Shown: positions 36,279 through 48,131, counted from the first letter of the stretch. The stretch: DNA of 64,000 bases from Tillus elongatus (GCA_964006375.1 OZ023264.1:178505131-178569130), one strand, 5' to 3'. Translations and numbers: made by a program. Notes: generated by a model not told the origin, from the letters alone.

Positions 36279-36670
36279 ATGGTTCCGCCAAAGAAAAAGC
36301 CGTTCTACAAAGAATTTTCAGAAATGGTAAAGGCATTCAGAATATTTCGTTTATTCTGTACATTCCCTGCTTTCTACAACGACGATCCGCTTGTCAGAAG
36401 ATTTGAGAAGCAACCATTCAAATGGGCATATTGCATATGTTTATCAATTTTGATGACAATGATAAGTCTGGCAACGGCTGAACTTATTTTGGTCGACATC
36501 AAAAACTATGCACAGCCAACTAAACCACTTATAAAATTATTGAAAATTGCTATGACACTGCGGGTACTCCTAATCAGTTATAGAATCAAATCCAAATTGA
36601 CCAATCTAATGAATTCTGTGATGGACTTTGATGGCGTACTGGAGAAACTAGGCGTCAAGATTTCATATAG
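36279..36670 (+). CDS. Gustatory receptor GR-B, exon 1 and overall gene note
   Basis: First exon of a complete five-exon gene (36279-36670, 42373-42922, 47904-47969, 48042-48131, 48191-48256; 1164 nt, 387 residues). ATG context AAAATGG; N terminus MVPPKKKPFYKEFSEMVKAF; a first membrane span at WAYCICLSILMTMISLATAE. It ends TATAG before donor GTAATG; the split codon AG+A (Arg) joins exon 2 in frame. The length is typical for insect gustatory receptors. The gene lies antisense within intron 2 of gene 1. Introns are about 5.7 kb, 5.0 kb, 72 bp and 59 bp; the two large ones are filled with transposons, the two small ones are clean. The ligand is unknown. An odorant receptor is less likely, because the C terminus carries the GR pattern. 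Confidence 0.85.
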
Positions 36671-36989
36671 GTAATGTAATGAAAATAGCCATGTGGCTTG
36701 CTTTAATTAAATGAATACGACATATTTTGTACATGTGAAACGCTACTTTGTCACAACACCCCCATTATTATTATTTTTTGATACAGGAGGGAGAGATGTT
36801 TCATGCAGACCTCATTCACGACACCGTAGTGCCGTGGGATATCGAGGTACTGTGAGACTCGTACTCTTAGTACACCTACTCACTAAAACTACCTCCCTGG
36901 GAGTACCGGGCCTTAGTCCATACCTCTGTCGGAAAGAATACACACAATGACTTTTTGGGTATGAATGTTTCCATTCTGTTTTTGCCGCG

Positions 36990-37755
36990 GGGGCGTTAGC
37001 GGGTAAGTATAAGCTTTGGACGCTTATGCTTATGTGGAAGTTGCTCGTCGTAGTTGGTGGCACTACGGAGAAGAGCATTTGGGTGAGAAGCGGCTTTTGT
37101 GAACTGAGTTGTGGATAGTTGAGTTATAAACTCAAGTATCGAAGGCATTTGCAGATCAGAGTGAATCTGACTGTTTCGGACAAACCATGGCGCTCCGGTA
37201 ACCATTCTCAGAATTTTGTTCTGGATGATTTGAAGGGTCTTGATATGTGTTGCATCCGCGGTGGCCCATGCAGGTGATGCATAGGTCAAGGCTGGCCGTG
37301 TAATTACTTTGTACATGAGCAACTTGTTCATGGACAATTTGGAATTTCTATTTAGAAGTTGGAACAGCTTCGAGATAAACATCAGGGCTTTTTTTCGAGA
37401 GTGATCGACATGGGGGCGCCATGTTAAGTGTTTGTCGAGGAAAACCCCGAGGTATTTGGCGGAATCTTGCCAGGGGATTAGACGGTTGTCTAATGATACG
37501 TGTTCGTGAGGTGTGTGTCTCCTCTTGGAAAATAGGACAGCTGAACATTTATCGGGGTTTATTGCTAGAAGGGATTTCCTATACCATGATTGCAGCTCGA
37601 CTACGGCGGTCTGAAGTCGTTCGGTTATTATCGTCGGCTGAGCTGCTGAGGATGGTAGTGTCGTCTGCGTACAGTGCGTATGTCGCGTTTAGGGGGGCTG
37701 TCGAAATGTCTGCGACAAATATATTGTACAGCAGAGGGGAACACCACCAATGAAA
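36990..37755 (-). pseudogene. Jockey-type LINE (family E), reverse transcriptase C-terminal part
   Basis: Minus-strand frames encode ALYADDTTILSS (catalytic YADD, about 37680-37645), AKYLGVFLDKHLTWRPHVDH (about 37445-37390, shifted frame) and the Jockey C-terminal block PALTYASPAWATADATHIKT, LQIIQNKILRMVTGAPWFVR, to a stop at 36996. Frameshifts separate the blocks. It lies in GR-B intron 1 and abuts an opposite-strand RNase H fragment. Confidence 0.8.
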
Positions 37756-37794
37756 CTTGGTGAACGAATTTGAAATCAATCCTGTCTTCCAAGT

Positions 37795-38590
37795 AATAGG
37801 TTTCCCCGACCGCGAGGCATGGCGGGAGGAGACACCGGGCATACCACGCGACGCGCTCGTCTGGTTCACGGACGGATCCTGCGGGGAGCATGGGACGGGG
37901 AGCAGGTGTTTACTCGGAAGGACCGAGGGTAAGTCATAGTATTTCCCTCGGAGCCCATGCAACGGTCTTTCAGGCCGAGATATGTACGCCATCCTGCACT
38001 GTGTGCGGGAGAACAAGAGGGGGGGCTACACCAACAAGCGGATCCTCATAGCCACTGACAGCCAGGCAGCCCTTAAGGCCCTAAGTAGCCCACGGGTAAA
38101 TTCCTGGCTGGTGAATGAGTGCCGAGACGAGACGAGCAACCTGGCTAGGCAGAATGAGGTCACCCTCATCTGGGTGCCGGGTCACTCGGGGGTCAAAGGC
38201 AATAAAGAAGCTGACAGTCTCGCGAAGAGAGGATCAGCAGAACCATTTATGGGGCCAGAACCGGCTCTGGGCGTGACAAAGAGCACAGCCAGGGGAGCCA
38301 TTAAGTACTGGGTCAGAAACCAACAAAAGGTGTAATGGGCAGACTGTCCTGGGCTCAGGCATGGGAAGTCAATAATTAACGAACCCAGTTCAAAGAGAGC
38401 TGTGAAGCTGCTAAATCTTAGCAGAGGAGAGCTCAGAAATATAATTGGTCTCTTGACGGGGCACATGGCCGTCATGAAACACCTGCATAAAATGGGGCGG
38501 TTCGAGGGGGACCTCGCATGTAGACTCTGCGGCGAGGGGGAGGAATCAGCCCAGCACATCTGACAGCAACATGCTTATAACCCTGGATGC
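37795..38590 (+). pseudogene. LINE family F, RNase H and Cys-rich C terminus
   Basis: RNase H boxes in order: WFTDGSCGEHGTGS, AILHCVRENK, IATDSQAALKAL, WVPGHSGVKGNKEADSLAKR. Downstream are LLTGHMAVMKHLHKMG and the zinc-knuckle-like CRLCGEGEESAQHI. Stops occur at about 37937, 38336 and 38562. The preceding reverse transcriptase is missing. The 37755-37795 junction joins it tail to tail with family E on the opposite strand. The region 38600-39093 shows only diverged repeats. Confidence 0.82.
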
Positions 38591-39738
38591 ACATACCACA
38601 AGAAAAACTTCTTGCAAACGGCCCATAAGAAAGACCAGGAGTGAATAGGGGTACTGGGCGGGGAAGAAATTAAAGAGGAAATGTAAACAGAAATTTCGAA
38701 AAAAACAGCTTAGTCAGACCTCTATAAGCTACCTTTTACCCATTTTGCAGCTATACTTCCTTAAAATCATGTTTACTTCGCCCAGAACCCTTATTCACCG
38801 CAGGTCCCTCAACATTCTTGGGGGTTGTTCAGAAGAAATTTTTCGTGTTTATATTGTTCTCGTTTATGCATTGAGGGTGGTGGTAGGCAAGTAGAAGAGG
38901 GAGGAGAACCCTCGTGGTGAAACCGCGAGCCAAGATTTTCAATTTATGTTTAAATTGTTACCTCATTTCAATATTTTTTCAAAAATGAATTTGAGGTTGC
39001 CTCGTTTGTCAGTCTCACATAGAGAGTTACAATATTTTACCATTTAAAAAAGTATGGATACAGCAACAGTAAATAAGCGATGATTAGGGTCTCGGTGCAG
39101 CAAGTACGTTGTGGTAGAGAATTTTCGTAAAAAGATTTCAAATCTGAGAACTCAATTTTCCTTTAAGTTGTATCCAATCTTGAGCCATAGTAAAACCTAT
39201 GTAAAATACCTTTTTGGTTGTTTTGTTTGCAAAAACTAGTTCGATTGGGTTGACTAAAACAAAACCATCCAAGCAATTAACCCTACATTAGGCGCGCGGT
39301 CTACAATCGTAGACCACACCCTAATAAACAACTATAATTTCAGTAAACTATCTACTACGCAAGCGCGTCTTTGAGTAGCCGTTTGTTACATGCGGCTCTG
39401 TCGATTCAGTGTGTAAACTGAAGCGGAATATAGTGGTGTCGATAGTTACGCAAGTTTAAACAGGTTTGGTCTACGATCGTAGACCGCGTGCCTAACGGTG
39501 CTAATTTTTTGTTGAGAACCAAATTTCTTGTTTTGATAATTTACCACAAAGCAGGTAAGTGGTGCTTCTTCTTGCATATTAATATACAGCATAGTGTTAA
39601 TAATTATATTTTGTTGGTTAGTTATAGTGATTAGTTAAGTATAATTGATTGCTAAAACGTGTAAATTATTGTTAGTGTATGACTTTATTTTGAGGTTATC
39701 ATTTCATAGCTAATATTATTTACTTGTTTCAGAGAAGT

Positions 39739-40172
39739 ATGCCTGACTCAAAGAAAAGGCGCATAGCAAGTAGCAGGGATCCAGATGTATGGGTAAGATG
39801 GTTTGAAGAGGTATCTAGCGGAGAGGAAAGTCCATTAGATAAAGATGAGGAAGACGAAGAACCAGAAAATGAAAATGTAGTGGAAAAAAGCGATCACAAC
39901 ACGGACTCGGAGCTAGAACTAATATCAGATGAACAGGAACATTTATCAGATACTGATGATGAAAAAATTATGGGTGGCAAATTTTACACAGGGAAGGACA
40001 AAATAACTAAGTGGAGAAAACAGTGCAGTAATACCCAAGTGCGTTTGCGAGCTCGTAATATAATAAGACATTTACCATGATCAAAACCTGTGGCCGGCAA
40101 CGCTATGTCTGAAATTGACTGTATAAAACTTTTTATTAGTGATGCGGTCATCCACATAATAGTTACTTCAAC

Positions 40173-40240
<68 letters not shown>

Positions 40241-41560
40241 AAAAATAATTTCAAAAGAGGTCGAGATGCAAGATTGACCAATGAAACGGAAATAAGAGCT
40301 TTGATAGGAATTTTGTTTTTGATAGGAACATTGAGAAGTTCAAGGAAAAGCGCCAAAATATATGGGATAATTCCAAAGGCAACGGAGTTGAATCATGTTA
40401 CTCGCGATGAGTGAAAAGAGATTTAGATTTTTGATCCGCTGTCTAAGGTTTGATGAGGTAACAACCAGGAACGATAGAAGAGAAATAGATAAATTGGCCC
40501 CTATTAGGGAAATTTTTGAAATTTTCCTGGCTAATTTTCAAAACAACTTCATAGCTAGCGAATACCTTACTATAGACGAACAATTACTGGCTTTCATAGG
40601 ACGCTGCTCATTCAAACAGTATATACCCAACAAACCAGCCAAATATGGTATAAAGATGTTTGCTCTAGTCGATGCCAAAACTTCATATACCTTCAATCTC
40701 GAGACATACATGGGAACCCAGCCAGATGGTCCTTATAAATTGAGCAACTCCGCTGAGGATGTTGTACTACGATTAGTACATCCCATAGAGGGAACTAATC
40801 GTAACATTACAGGAGATAATTGGTTCACAAGTATTCCGCTGACAAGAAAGTTGTTACACCAAAAAAAAGTTATATTGGGACTATGCGCAAGAATAAACGT
40901 GAGATTCCCTTGGAGTTCTTGCCTAATAAAAAAAGATGAGAAAAAACCTCAGTTTGGCTTTCAAGAGGATATTACAGTGGTCTCGTATTGTCCAAAGAAA
41001 AATAAATCAGTTATTTTGGTGTCTTAGATGCACCACGACAATGGAATTGATCCCGAATCAGGTGATGCCCAAAAACCAGATATTATAACCCAATATAATA
41101 AAACTAAAATTGGTGCAGACTTGGTGGATCAGTTATGCGAAAAAAAGAAACTCGCGAGTTGGCCAATGGTTATATTCTATGACCTCTTGGATATATCTGG
41201 CATAAACGCCCTTTGCGTGTATAAGTCAAATCATTCCTTAGAAAAAGTTGCCAGAAGTGAGTTCATTGAAAATTCTCTTGGGAACTCATCAAGCCACAGA
41301 TAGAGGCTAGATCAAATATTGTCTCTTTGCCAGTAGAACTGAAAAGGCGGGCGCGAATTCTTCTTGGACTCGAAGCGCTTGTACCCCGCCCCCCTCTTCA
41401 GCAGAAATAAAAAAATTACGTCGGACGATGTCATATTTGTCCTCGAAACCGCAACAAATCGTCAAGAAATGCTTGCGTAAAATGCGGACATCCTGTTTAT
41501 CGGAGTGAAAATATTGCCGTTTTTCATCTACCGTTATATTGTTTGTTAATAAGTTTTTTT
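39739..41560 (+). pseudogene. piggyBac transposase, broken
   Basis: An acidic N terminus (MPDSKKRRIASSRDPDVWVR, then Asp/Glu-rich) up to a TGA at about 40078; NFKRGRDARLTNETEIRALI (about 40247); a frameshift at about 40400; then the open catalytic domain from 40395: AMSEKRFRFLIRCLRFDE, TIDEQLLAFIGRC (first Asp), NITGDNWFTS (second Asp), a stop at 41025, IGADLVDQL (third Asp, about 41118). The C-terminal Cys-rich domain follows in another frame: GRCHICPRN...ACVKCGHPVY (about 41420-41500). All three catalytic Asp are still readable. A TA array sits in the coding region at 40175-40239. It is inactive. Confidence 0.9.
40175..40239. repeat. TA array inside the piggyBac transposase frame
   Basis: About 32 TA units lie between the codons for IIVTSTNE and LKNNFKRG. 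TA codes for Ile-Tyr repeats without stops in this frame, so the array may have grown within coding sequence. Confidence 0.9.
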
Positions 41561-41722
41561 TTTGCATTTATCGCATTTATGTTAAATTGTCATATGTTCC
41601 TACCAGAATTTTTATTTTATTTTTTATTGTATATCAATTTTTATTTTTGTTTCAAACTGGATACATGCTAATAATTTTTTTCAAACAATTATATAAAATA
41701 TTTAAAAAAGTACATTTCTGAC

Positions 41723-41868
<146 letters not shown>

Positions 41869-42372
41869 TTCAATGTTTTTTAATAATTTATGTCATAAGG
41901 TGTCATATGTTGATAAAACAAAATCGTCTACATATGTAGACCGCGCGACTAAACATGTCACAAAATACCGCGCGCCTAACGTAAGGCTAATAAGGAAAAA
42001 TACCCGCCATATTGATAATTTGGTAGGTACATTCCGTTTGTAAATAATTTTTTTTCTAGAAAACTTTTGCAACTTTAATGAAATTTGTAACACAATTTTT
42101 TTAAAGCGACTTGCAGTATTTACATATATGCACCAAATTTTAAATTTCTAGCTCCATAGAAAATAGAAATCCCTTCAAGTAATCGCTTACTGGGACCTCT
42201 AAAACTAATCTCCAAGATCCATTTAAATTTAAAGAATTAGTTTTAATAATATACCTTACTAATAGTATACATTTATTATAAAAATTGACTACCATAATGC
42301 ACTTGCTGAGTCCCGAACTATTTGATAATATATAAATTTTGATGCATTGGCTTACACATAATTATTTTTTAG

Positions 42373-42922
42373 ACAGCTTGGATTATTAGTTGCTATCAAA
42401 CAGACCATATTACTTATAGTATTCTTCGGTAGTCATATTGTCTGCATCACATACCTAACAAACAATGACCACATGCAATGTAGTCAATATTTTGTTAGCT
42501 ACAACGTAGTCAGCATGATATCGTCTCTGATTGTTGTCCAGTTTGTTGGTATCATCTACATAGTATGGCAAAGAATACGAACAATTAATCATTCCCTTAC
42601 AAATGTGGTGCTCAAAGGTAAATACGACAAAGAAAGAAAGTACGAGAAGATATTTTATGATGAACATCGTCCAGAAAAAACTCTGAACAGAATATGCATA
42701 CTGCATTTTGAGATTTGCAAGATAGCGTTATTGGTCAATGAAATTTTTTCGGAACAGTTACTTTTGACAATAATCAGAACATTTGTTGAATGTCTCAACG
42801 CACTGTACACATTTGTTAAGACGGAACCGCTAAAGCTAACTATATTCGATGCCTTCTGGGGTGTTTTAGGCTTATCGGAATTGGTGTTGATGTTGGATAT
42901 ATGTAAACAGGCAAGAGAAGAG
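42373..42922 (+). CDS. Gustatory receptor GR-B, exon 2 (main membrane region)
   Basis: Acceptor AATTATTTTTTAG; donor GTGAGT after GCAAGAGAAGAG. It encodes residues 131-314 with hydrophobic segments LLVAIKQTILLIVFFGSHIV, VVSMISSLIVVQFVGIIYIV, LLLTIIRTFVECLNALYTFV and FDAFWGVLGLSELVLMLDIC. The charged loop between them (KGKYDKERKYEKIF) is typical of GR intracellular loops. Entry completes the split Arg codon of exon 1; exit is phase 0. Confidence 0.87.
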
Positions 42923-43162
42923 GTGAGTAAAGCAATAAGCAGTAAAGTATGTAACTTTGAATCAAAATATTACGTTAAAAATAAGAGTGACCCAAAAAGT
43001 AAGCATTTGAAGCACACTCTATTTTACGATTATTATTCACGAAATAGGGTTGGCATTATATTTTCAGCCATTATTGCAAACATAGAGAGTGAGGATTTTA
43101 AAGTATTATAATCGGATATCTGAAAAACCGCTCGGAGTATTTTGCTAAAAAAGCAAGAAGAG

Positions 43163-43304
43163 GCCTGGTTACAGCAAGACGGAGCTCCGCCACACTTTAC
43201 CGCGAAGTCACAGACACTCCAAATAAGATGTGTGACGACAGATGGATTGGTCGTGGTGGACCGGTAAACTGGCCCGCAAGGTCTCCTGATACACGCCTTT
43301 AGAT
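43163..43304 (+). pseudogene. Mariner-like (DUF4817 type) transposase fragment 3, catalytic part
   Basis: It encodes WLQQDGAPPHFTAKSQTLQ, then RWIGRGGPVNWPARSPDT, the block holding the second catalytic Asp of the family at 34122. It is cut at about 43304 by the inverted microsatellite-cored repeat. The matching C terminus appears at 44395. Confidence 0.75.
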
Positions 43305-43307
43305 TTT

Positions 43308-43430
43308 AATGAATTTTCTTTAAAAAAATTCACAAATCAGGAGATCGCAGCTTTACAATGTTGAAAACTTTTCTTCAAATGAGCGCGAACTAGGCCCCCT
43401 AGAACACATATCCGGGGTCAGTTTTAATTT

Positions 43431-43528
<98 letters not shown>

Positions 43529-44058
43529 TGTCACACCGACTTAAAAAATTATGGACCGATTTTAATAAAATTTTGTGGGTATCTTCCTGTTGCAAATGGC
43601 TTGGATAAATATTTTCTTTTCTGACACGTGTAATAGAAATATAGACATGCTCTTCTTACATTCATCTTTATTTTTTGCCGTCACAATTTTACACATAGAG
43701 TTGGATATAATTTTAGTGACTTTTGAATTTTGAAAAGATTCCTTCAAATACGCGCGAACTAGGCCCCATAGAACCCATATCCGGATTAGTTTCAGTTTGT
43801 ATCTGTTTTCATATAACCAGGGTGACGCATCTCTGGGTAAAGCTCAATATATTCATTATTATGCAATATACGAGAAAAAATTGTATACGTTAATTATACG
43901 GTGTCTGGAGCTGCATTTTATAAAAATATTTTTACAATCACAAGATGGCCTATAAGTCGCTGGTGATACTTTTTTTTTCCATAATCGAACACGCCTTATA
44001 TTATTGCATTTTTTGCATTTTCCATCGAAATATAATGCATGTTTGTAAGAAAATAAAT
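43308..44058 (-). repeat. Microsatellite-cored repeat, inverted, with extra right-arm scrap
   Basis: The hairpin end (TGAATTTTCTTTAAAAAAAT) and right arm (CCGGGGTCAGTTTTAATTTT) lead to a TA array at 43434-43526, then the left arm inverse (ACACCGACTTAAAAAATTAT). A second right-arm scrap lies at 43730-43810 (CCGGATTAGTTTCAG). 43850-44058 matches 18522-18750, so the neighbouring sequence is shared with the copy at 18204-19577. Confidence 0.75.
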
Positions 44059-44370
44059 TCGGGACTCAGCAAGTGCGCTATGGTAGCGATTTTTCATAAA
44101 ATGTTTCTTTCAATAGCCTAATTTGCTATTAACCTAAGTTTCGTTGGACAGGAAACCAGTTCTTTTTGGGGGAAAATTGTAAGTTTATTTTCGGAAGGTT
44201 TTTGTACATTTTTAAACCACAAAGTTATTTTGATGAAATATGGTACATTGTTTCTTCTATATAGGTTAACTGGCAACCAAATTTGTTTAAAGAAAATTCA
44301 CTAAAAGATACATTGGCTATTAAAAACTTTTTTGCGAAAATTCACCACCATAACACCCTTGCTGCGTCCA
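44059..44370 (+). repeat. MITE of about 312 bp (GCAGCAAGTGCG family)
   Basis: The left end GGGACTCAGCAAGTGCGCTA and right end CACCATAACACCCTTGCTGC are inverted. The body shares TTAACCTAAGTTTCGTTGG-type and TGGTACATTGTTTCTTCTAT blocks with 18204-18521. Confidence 0.7.
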
Positions 44371-44394
44371 GACGTTTTCCTTTTGGGGATCTAT

Positions 44395-44580
44395 AAAAGA
44401 GAAAGTTATGGCTGTAACAACAACCACGCCAAAAAACATGAGAGACCGGATTAGACAAGCCATGTACGTTAGTAGTCCCCGAAATTTTAAAAAATGTGCG
44501 CTACTCTTGCCAAAGAAGAATTCTTAAATGTTTGGAAGTAATGGAGAACATTTCCAACACCCTTAAGAACACCACCGTCG
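44395..44580 (+). pseudogene. Mariner-like (DUF4817 type) transposase fragment 3, C terminus
   Basis: It encodes TTTPKNMRDRIRQA and, with shifts, the QRRILKCLEVM...ENF C-terminal block typical of these transposases. With 43163-43304 it forms one element split by about 1.1 kb of later insertions. Confidence 0.6.
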
Positions 44581-44936
44581 TTAAACTTAACGTATATCAT
44601 GCTGGTTCTTACTCTAATTTTATCTATTTGAAAATTAATGAGTATGCAACCAGTAGAGCAAATGCAACGATTTTCTACGTACATACGCAGTTCGTCACGG
44701 AGAATATAATTTTAAAAAATCACATTCTATTTGACATTTATAACGTGACACCGGCCCTTTAAAATGAGGAGGAGGGGTAGATGGCAAAAATATTTCAAAA
44801 TGTTTCCCTCAGCCTACTTATCACCTCGCCAAATTTTTTGCAAAGTGCTACACGCGGTTTTTCATATATCAGATTGTAACACTTTAAAATCCCCAGCCTC
44901 TATGTATCTGTCTATAATCTATAATAACCCAGACTA

Positions 44937-45545
44937 GATGCATTCTCGCAACAATTAGAACCGTAGACCGGTTTCGCTCTCATTAGAGCTCTTCAGTACG
45001 GCATACTAATTGTAGCTAAAATGCACCAAAAGTAAACGGCTATAGTATAGCCAGCCTTAAAATACTCAGTGAGTGGTGGACGTGCCGCCACTTAGTTGCG
45101 GAACCAAGTAGTATGTTGTCACGCCAGCTCCAAATAACACAAAGTGTTAAAAAAATAGAGACTGTATACAACTAACTAACAATTTAGAAAATTGTCAGCC
45201 CTGGCCCATTTCTACCCCAATATAGGGACAAAGTATGTAAGGCTAGATGCGCTTTCATTAGAGCTCTTCAGTGAATTTTTGCTACAATTAGTATGCCGTA
45301 CTGAAGAGCTCTAATGAGAGCGAAACCGGTCTAAGGTTCTAATTGTTGCGAGAATGCATCTAGTCTTACATACTTTGTCCCTATATTGGGGTAGAAATGG
45401 GCCAGGGCTGACAATTTTCTAAATTGTTAGTTAGTTGTATACAGTCTCTATTTTTTAACACTTTGTGTTATTTGGAGCTGGCGTGACAACATACTACTTG
45501 GTTCCGCAACTAGGTGGCGGCACGTCCACCACTCACTGAGTATTA
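44937..45545. repeat. Foldback element with two pairs of inverted arms
   Basis: Arm A (44933-45018, GCATTCTCGCAACAATTAGA) is inverted at 45278-45366. Arm B (45063-45245, GTGGTGGACGTGCCGCC) is inverted at 45361-45543. The order is A, B, A', B'. A single B-type arm without its inverse occurs at 58338-58570, and related blocks at 24565 and 62340. The 45546-46060 stretch that follows shows no coding domain. Confidence 0.85.
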
Positions 45546-45639
45546 TAATAACCCATTTCAAACTACAACCCAAGATTTATAGATTAGAGAGGTTACATGG
45601 TAACTCGACCAATCAGAAATGAAAGTCGGAATACGTCAC

Positions 45640-46075
45640 ATGTATTCCCAATTTAATCTAGTGGAATAATAGTGCATTGAATACTGAAATCAGACGGTAT
45701 TTTTATGTTTTGTCTTTTCAAAGTTATTGTGAAAAATATATTAAAGGCGAAGAGCCTGCACCAGGTACGATGAACTTGAGAGTCGGCGCGCACACAGCAT
45801 CAAGGACGGCAAGCACTGCGGCATCGCAGAAACCGCCCTTGGCAGTCGAGTGAGTAACGGTATGCAGACAAATGCGAAGTAGCTAAAGAACATTGTATTG
45901 ATGTCAGGCAACCACGATTCCTTCACATGTTATTATTCGTATTAACCCTTCATATTAAAGAATGCAATATTTATTTCTACTGTACATTTTAATCGATAAT
46001 AAAGTCTTAAGTTCAGCTCACCTCTTTTAACGCCCCATTAACGAAATATAGTAATCTTTACATGGTGCCGAGATT
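45640..46075 (+). mobile_element. Possible solo or truncated LTR end with primer-binding-like site
   Basis: A polyadenylation-type AATAAAG (about 45998) is followed by CTTTACA and then TGGTGCCGAGATTA (46062-46075). This resembles the end of an LTR followed by a tRNA primer-binding site starting TGG. The LTR start is not identified and no gag or pol follows. Confidence 0.25.
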
Positions 46076-46380
46076 ATTTACAGTTATGTTCTCTTTGAAC
46101 TTATAACAAGATTAAAAACATTTAATATTAAGTTAAAATTAAGATTTTTTCACATAGTAACAGAAAGTATTGAAGTTTTAGGATATTAATCGATTTCAAA
46201 TTAATGGACTTAATTAATTAATTAATCTTGAAAAGTATTGTAAACATTAATCAATATTTATGAAATTATAAATTCATAATGCCTCAAAATGGACAGAATG
46301 TTTTTCTTCTAAACCACAACCTAGGTTTTTAGTTGTTTTGGCAGTTTACTTATCTATTTAACTGGATATTTGTTTTATTT

Positions 46381-47462
46381 CAACAACACACCACGAGGGC
46401 ACACAGCCTAAATACTATCGTACCGTGGGTGTTGACAAGGAGGAAAGAGGCAACTTGTTAATTCTGGACTTGAGGTTTGGGGGTTCGGAGGAGAAGAGAA
46501 AACATGTGCCGTCAAGGAATTCCACAACTTGGAAGTCCTCGGGACAAAAGAGCAGACATAACAGTTTTAGCCCCTACTTTGTTTCTTCTCCACATCAATG
46601 ATCTCTCTAGCACATCCAACCCAGTTCACAGTTACGCGGACGACAGCACCCTCCACTCAGATATACAATATTTTAAATCTGTCTCTTTAGCCCAATTAGA
46701 TGAGGATCACAGTCTCATGGAGGGTTCGGTCTCTGTGGATCTCCAAAAAATATTAGACTGGGAAAGTAGAAATCCTGTACAATTCAACTCCACCAAAACT
46801 CAGTCTTGCTTTCTATCTTATAAGAGATACACCAGCCCTAGACCCATCACAATGAACAACCAAGTTATTCAAAGTAGTGAGTCCTTTTCACTTATTGGCA
46901 TTTTTGTGGATCGAAATCTCAATTGGCACCAACATGTCACATCAATTGCAGAAGCGGCTGCTAAGAAGTTAGGTTTACTCTTCCGGGCTCGCAAATACTT
47001 TTCACCAGCTAATCTCTATACCTTATATACTTCAGAAGAGAGCTATAACGTCTCATCGGTGACCCTATCCTCACCCAAAGGCTGCCATCCCTTGCCCACA
47101 GACGTGCCGTTGGTTACCTCTCTCTCTTTCTCTTTTATAGATATCTGCACAGGCACTGCTCATAGGAGCTTTCTTCCATAGTTCCTCCACCCGCTGCCCC
47201 CAAGAGATCTACCAGGGGTAGAGAGCGAATGCACCCTTTTACAGTCCAGGTCACCAGGCATAGAATATCTTGTTATGCCCGGTCTTTTGTCCCGAGGACT
47301 TCCAAGTTGTGGAATTCCTTGCCGACACATGTTTTCCTTCTCCTTCGAACCTGCAAACCTTCAACTCCAAAATTAACAAGTTGCCTCTTTCCTCCTCAAC
47401 ACCCACAGTACGATAGTATTCAGGCTCTAAGCCCTCGTGGTGTGTTGTTGAAATATAAAAAA
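46381..47462. mobile_element. LINE family A, inverted-duplicated copy (copy e)
   Basis: 46381-46560 is the 3' end of the family in minus orientation (CAACAACACACCACGAGGGC at the tip). From 46563 the plus strand carries the reverse transcriptase (APTLFLLHINDL, then SYADDST at about 46632) down to the 3' end at about 47462. Stops and shifts occur near 47035 and 47180. Both pieces contain the same 3' end, so the ends face outward. Confidence 0.8.
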
Positions 47463-47903
47463 ATATATTTAAAAAATGAGTTCTTGCACATTAAACACAT
47501 ACCTATCCACCTTTATGACGAGTTAATTGTTGAATATAAATATAGTCTTAAATAAATAACGTCCAATAGCTAATACCGTTGATTTACTGGGCAGTTATGT
47601 TTATAACGCAAAACCTCATAAAAGATATTGTCTTCAACACAATAGTTTCTATTTAACTGCTATTTCATACAAAACAAACATTTAAATAAATCTTTAACTG
47701 ATTGTATTCTAAATTGTTTAGCAAACACACTAAAAGTTACACAAATGTCTGATAAACGTTATTTAAAACACCAAAACGAGAACAGAAACTTTAGGAAATA
47801 TCCACATCTGGAATACACATGACGTATTACCCTCCTCTCATAGTTACCAGATAACCTATCTAATCTATAAACATTGACTACAACTACAACCCATATTTTT
47901 CAG

Positions 47904-47969
47904 TCTGTCCAGACAGTTTACATATTAAACATGCTGGAAAACAATATCAATGACAAACTTAGTCATGAG
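47904..47969 (+). CDS. Gustatory receptor GR-B, exon 3
   Basis: Acceptor CATATTTTTCAG, donor GTGAGT, 22 codons, phase 0 on both sides. It encodes SVQTVYILNMLENNINDKLS and HE, the cytoplasmic helix that precedes the C-terminal pair of exons. Homologous to 17416-17484 of GR-A. Confidence 0.83.
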
Positions 47970-48041
47970 GTGAGTTTGTAAAAATCCTAGATATAAGATG
48001 GAACATAAAATTGTACATGAAACAATTCCTTCTTGTTTTAG

Positions 48042-48131
48042 AGAAACATATTTTTGCTGCAAACTGTACATCAGAAGCTTAAATTCAGTGCTAATGGATT
48101 TTTTCCAATCGACAACAAAATGTTTATTACA
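48042..48131 (+). CDS. Gustatory receptor GR-B, exon 4
   Basis: Acceptor TTCTTGTTTTAG, donor GTAAGA, 30 codons, phase 0. It encodes FLLQTVHQKLKFSANGFFPI, a very characteristic GR block (L-Q-x-x-H-x-x-x-x-F-x-A-x-G-F-F). It is preceded by an intron of 72 bp. Confidence 0.9.

Noticed and set aside
46381..47462. Simple twin-primed LINE insertion
   Set aside because: Twin priming would not repeat the same 3' end in both the inverted and direct parts.
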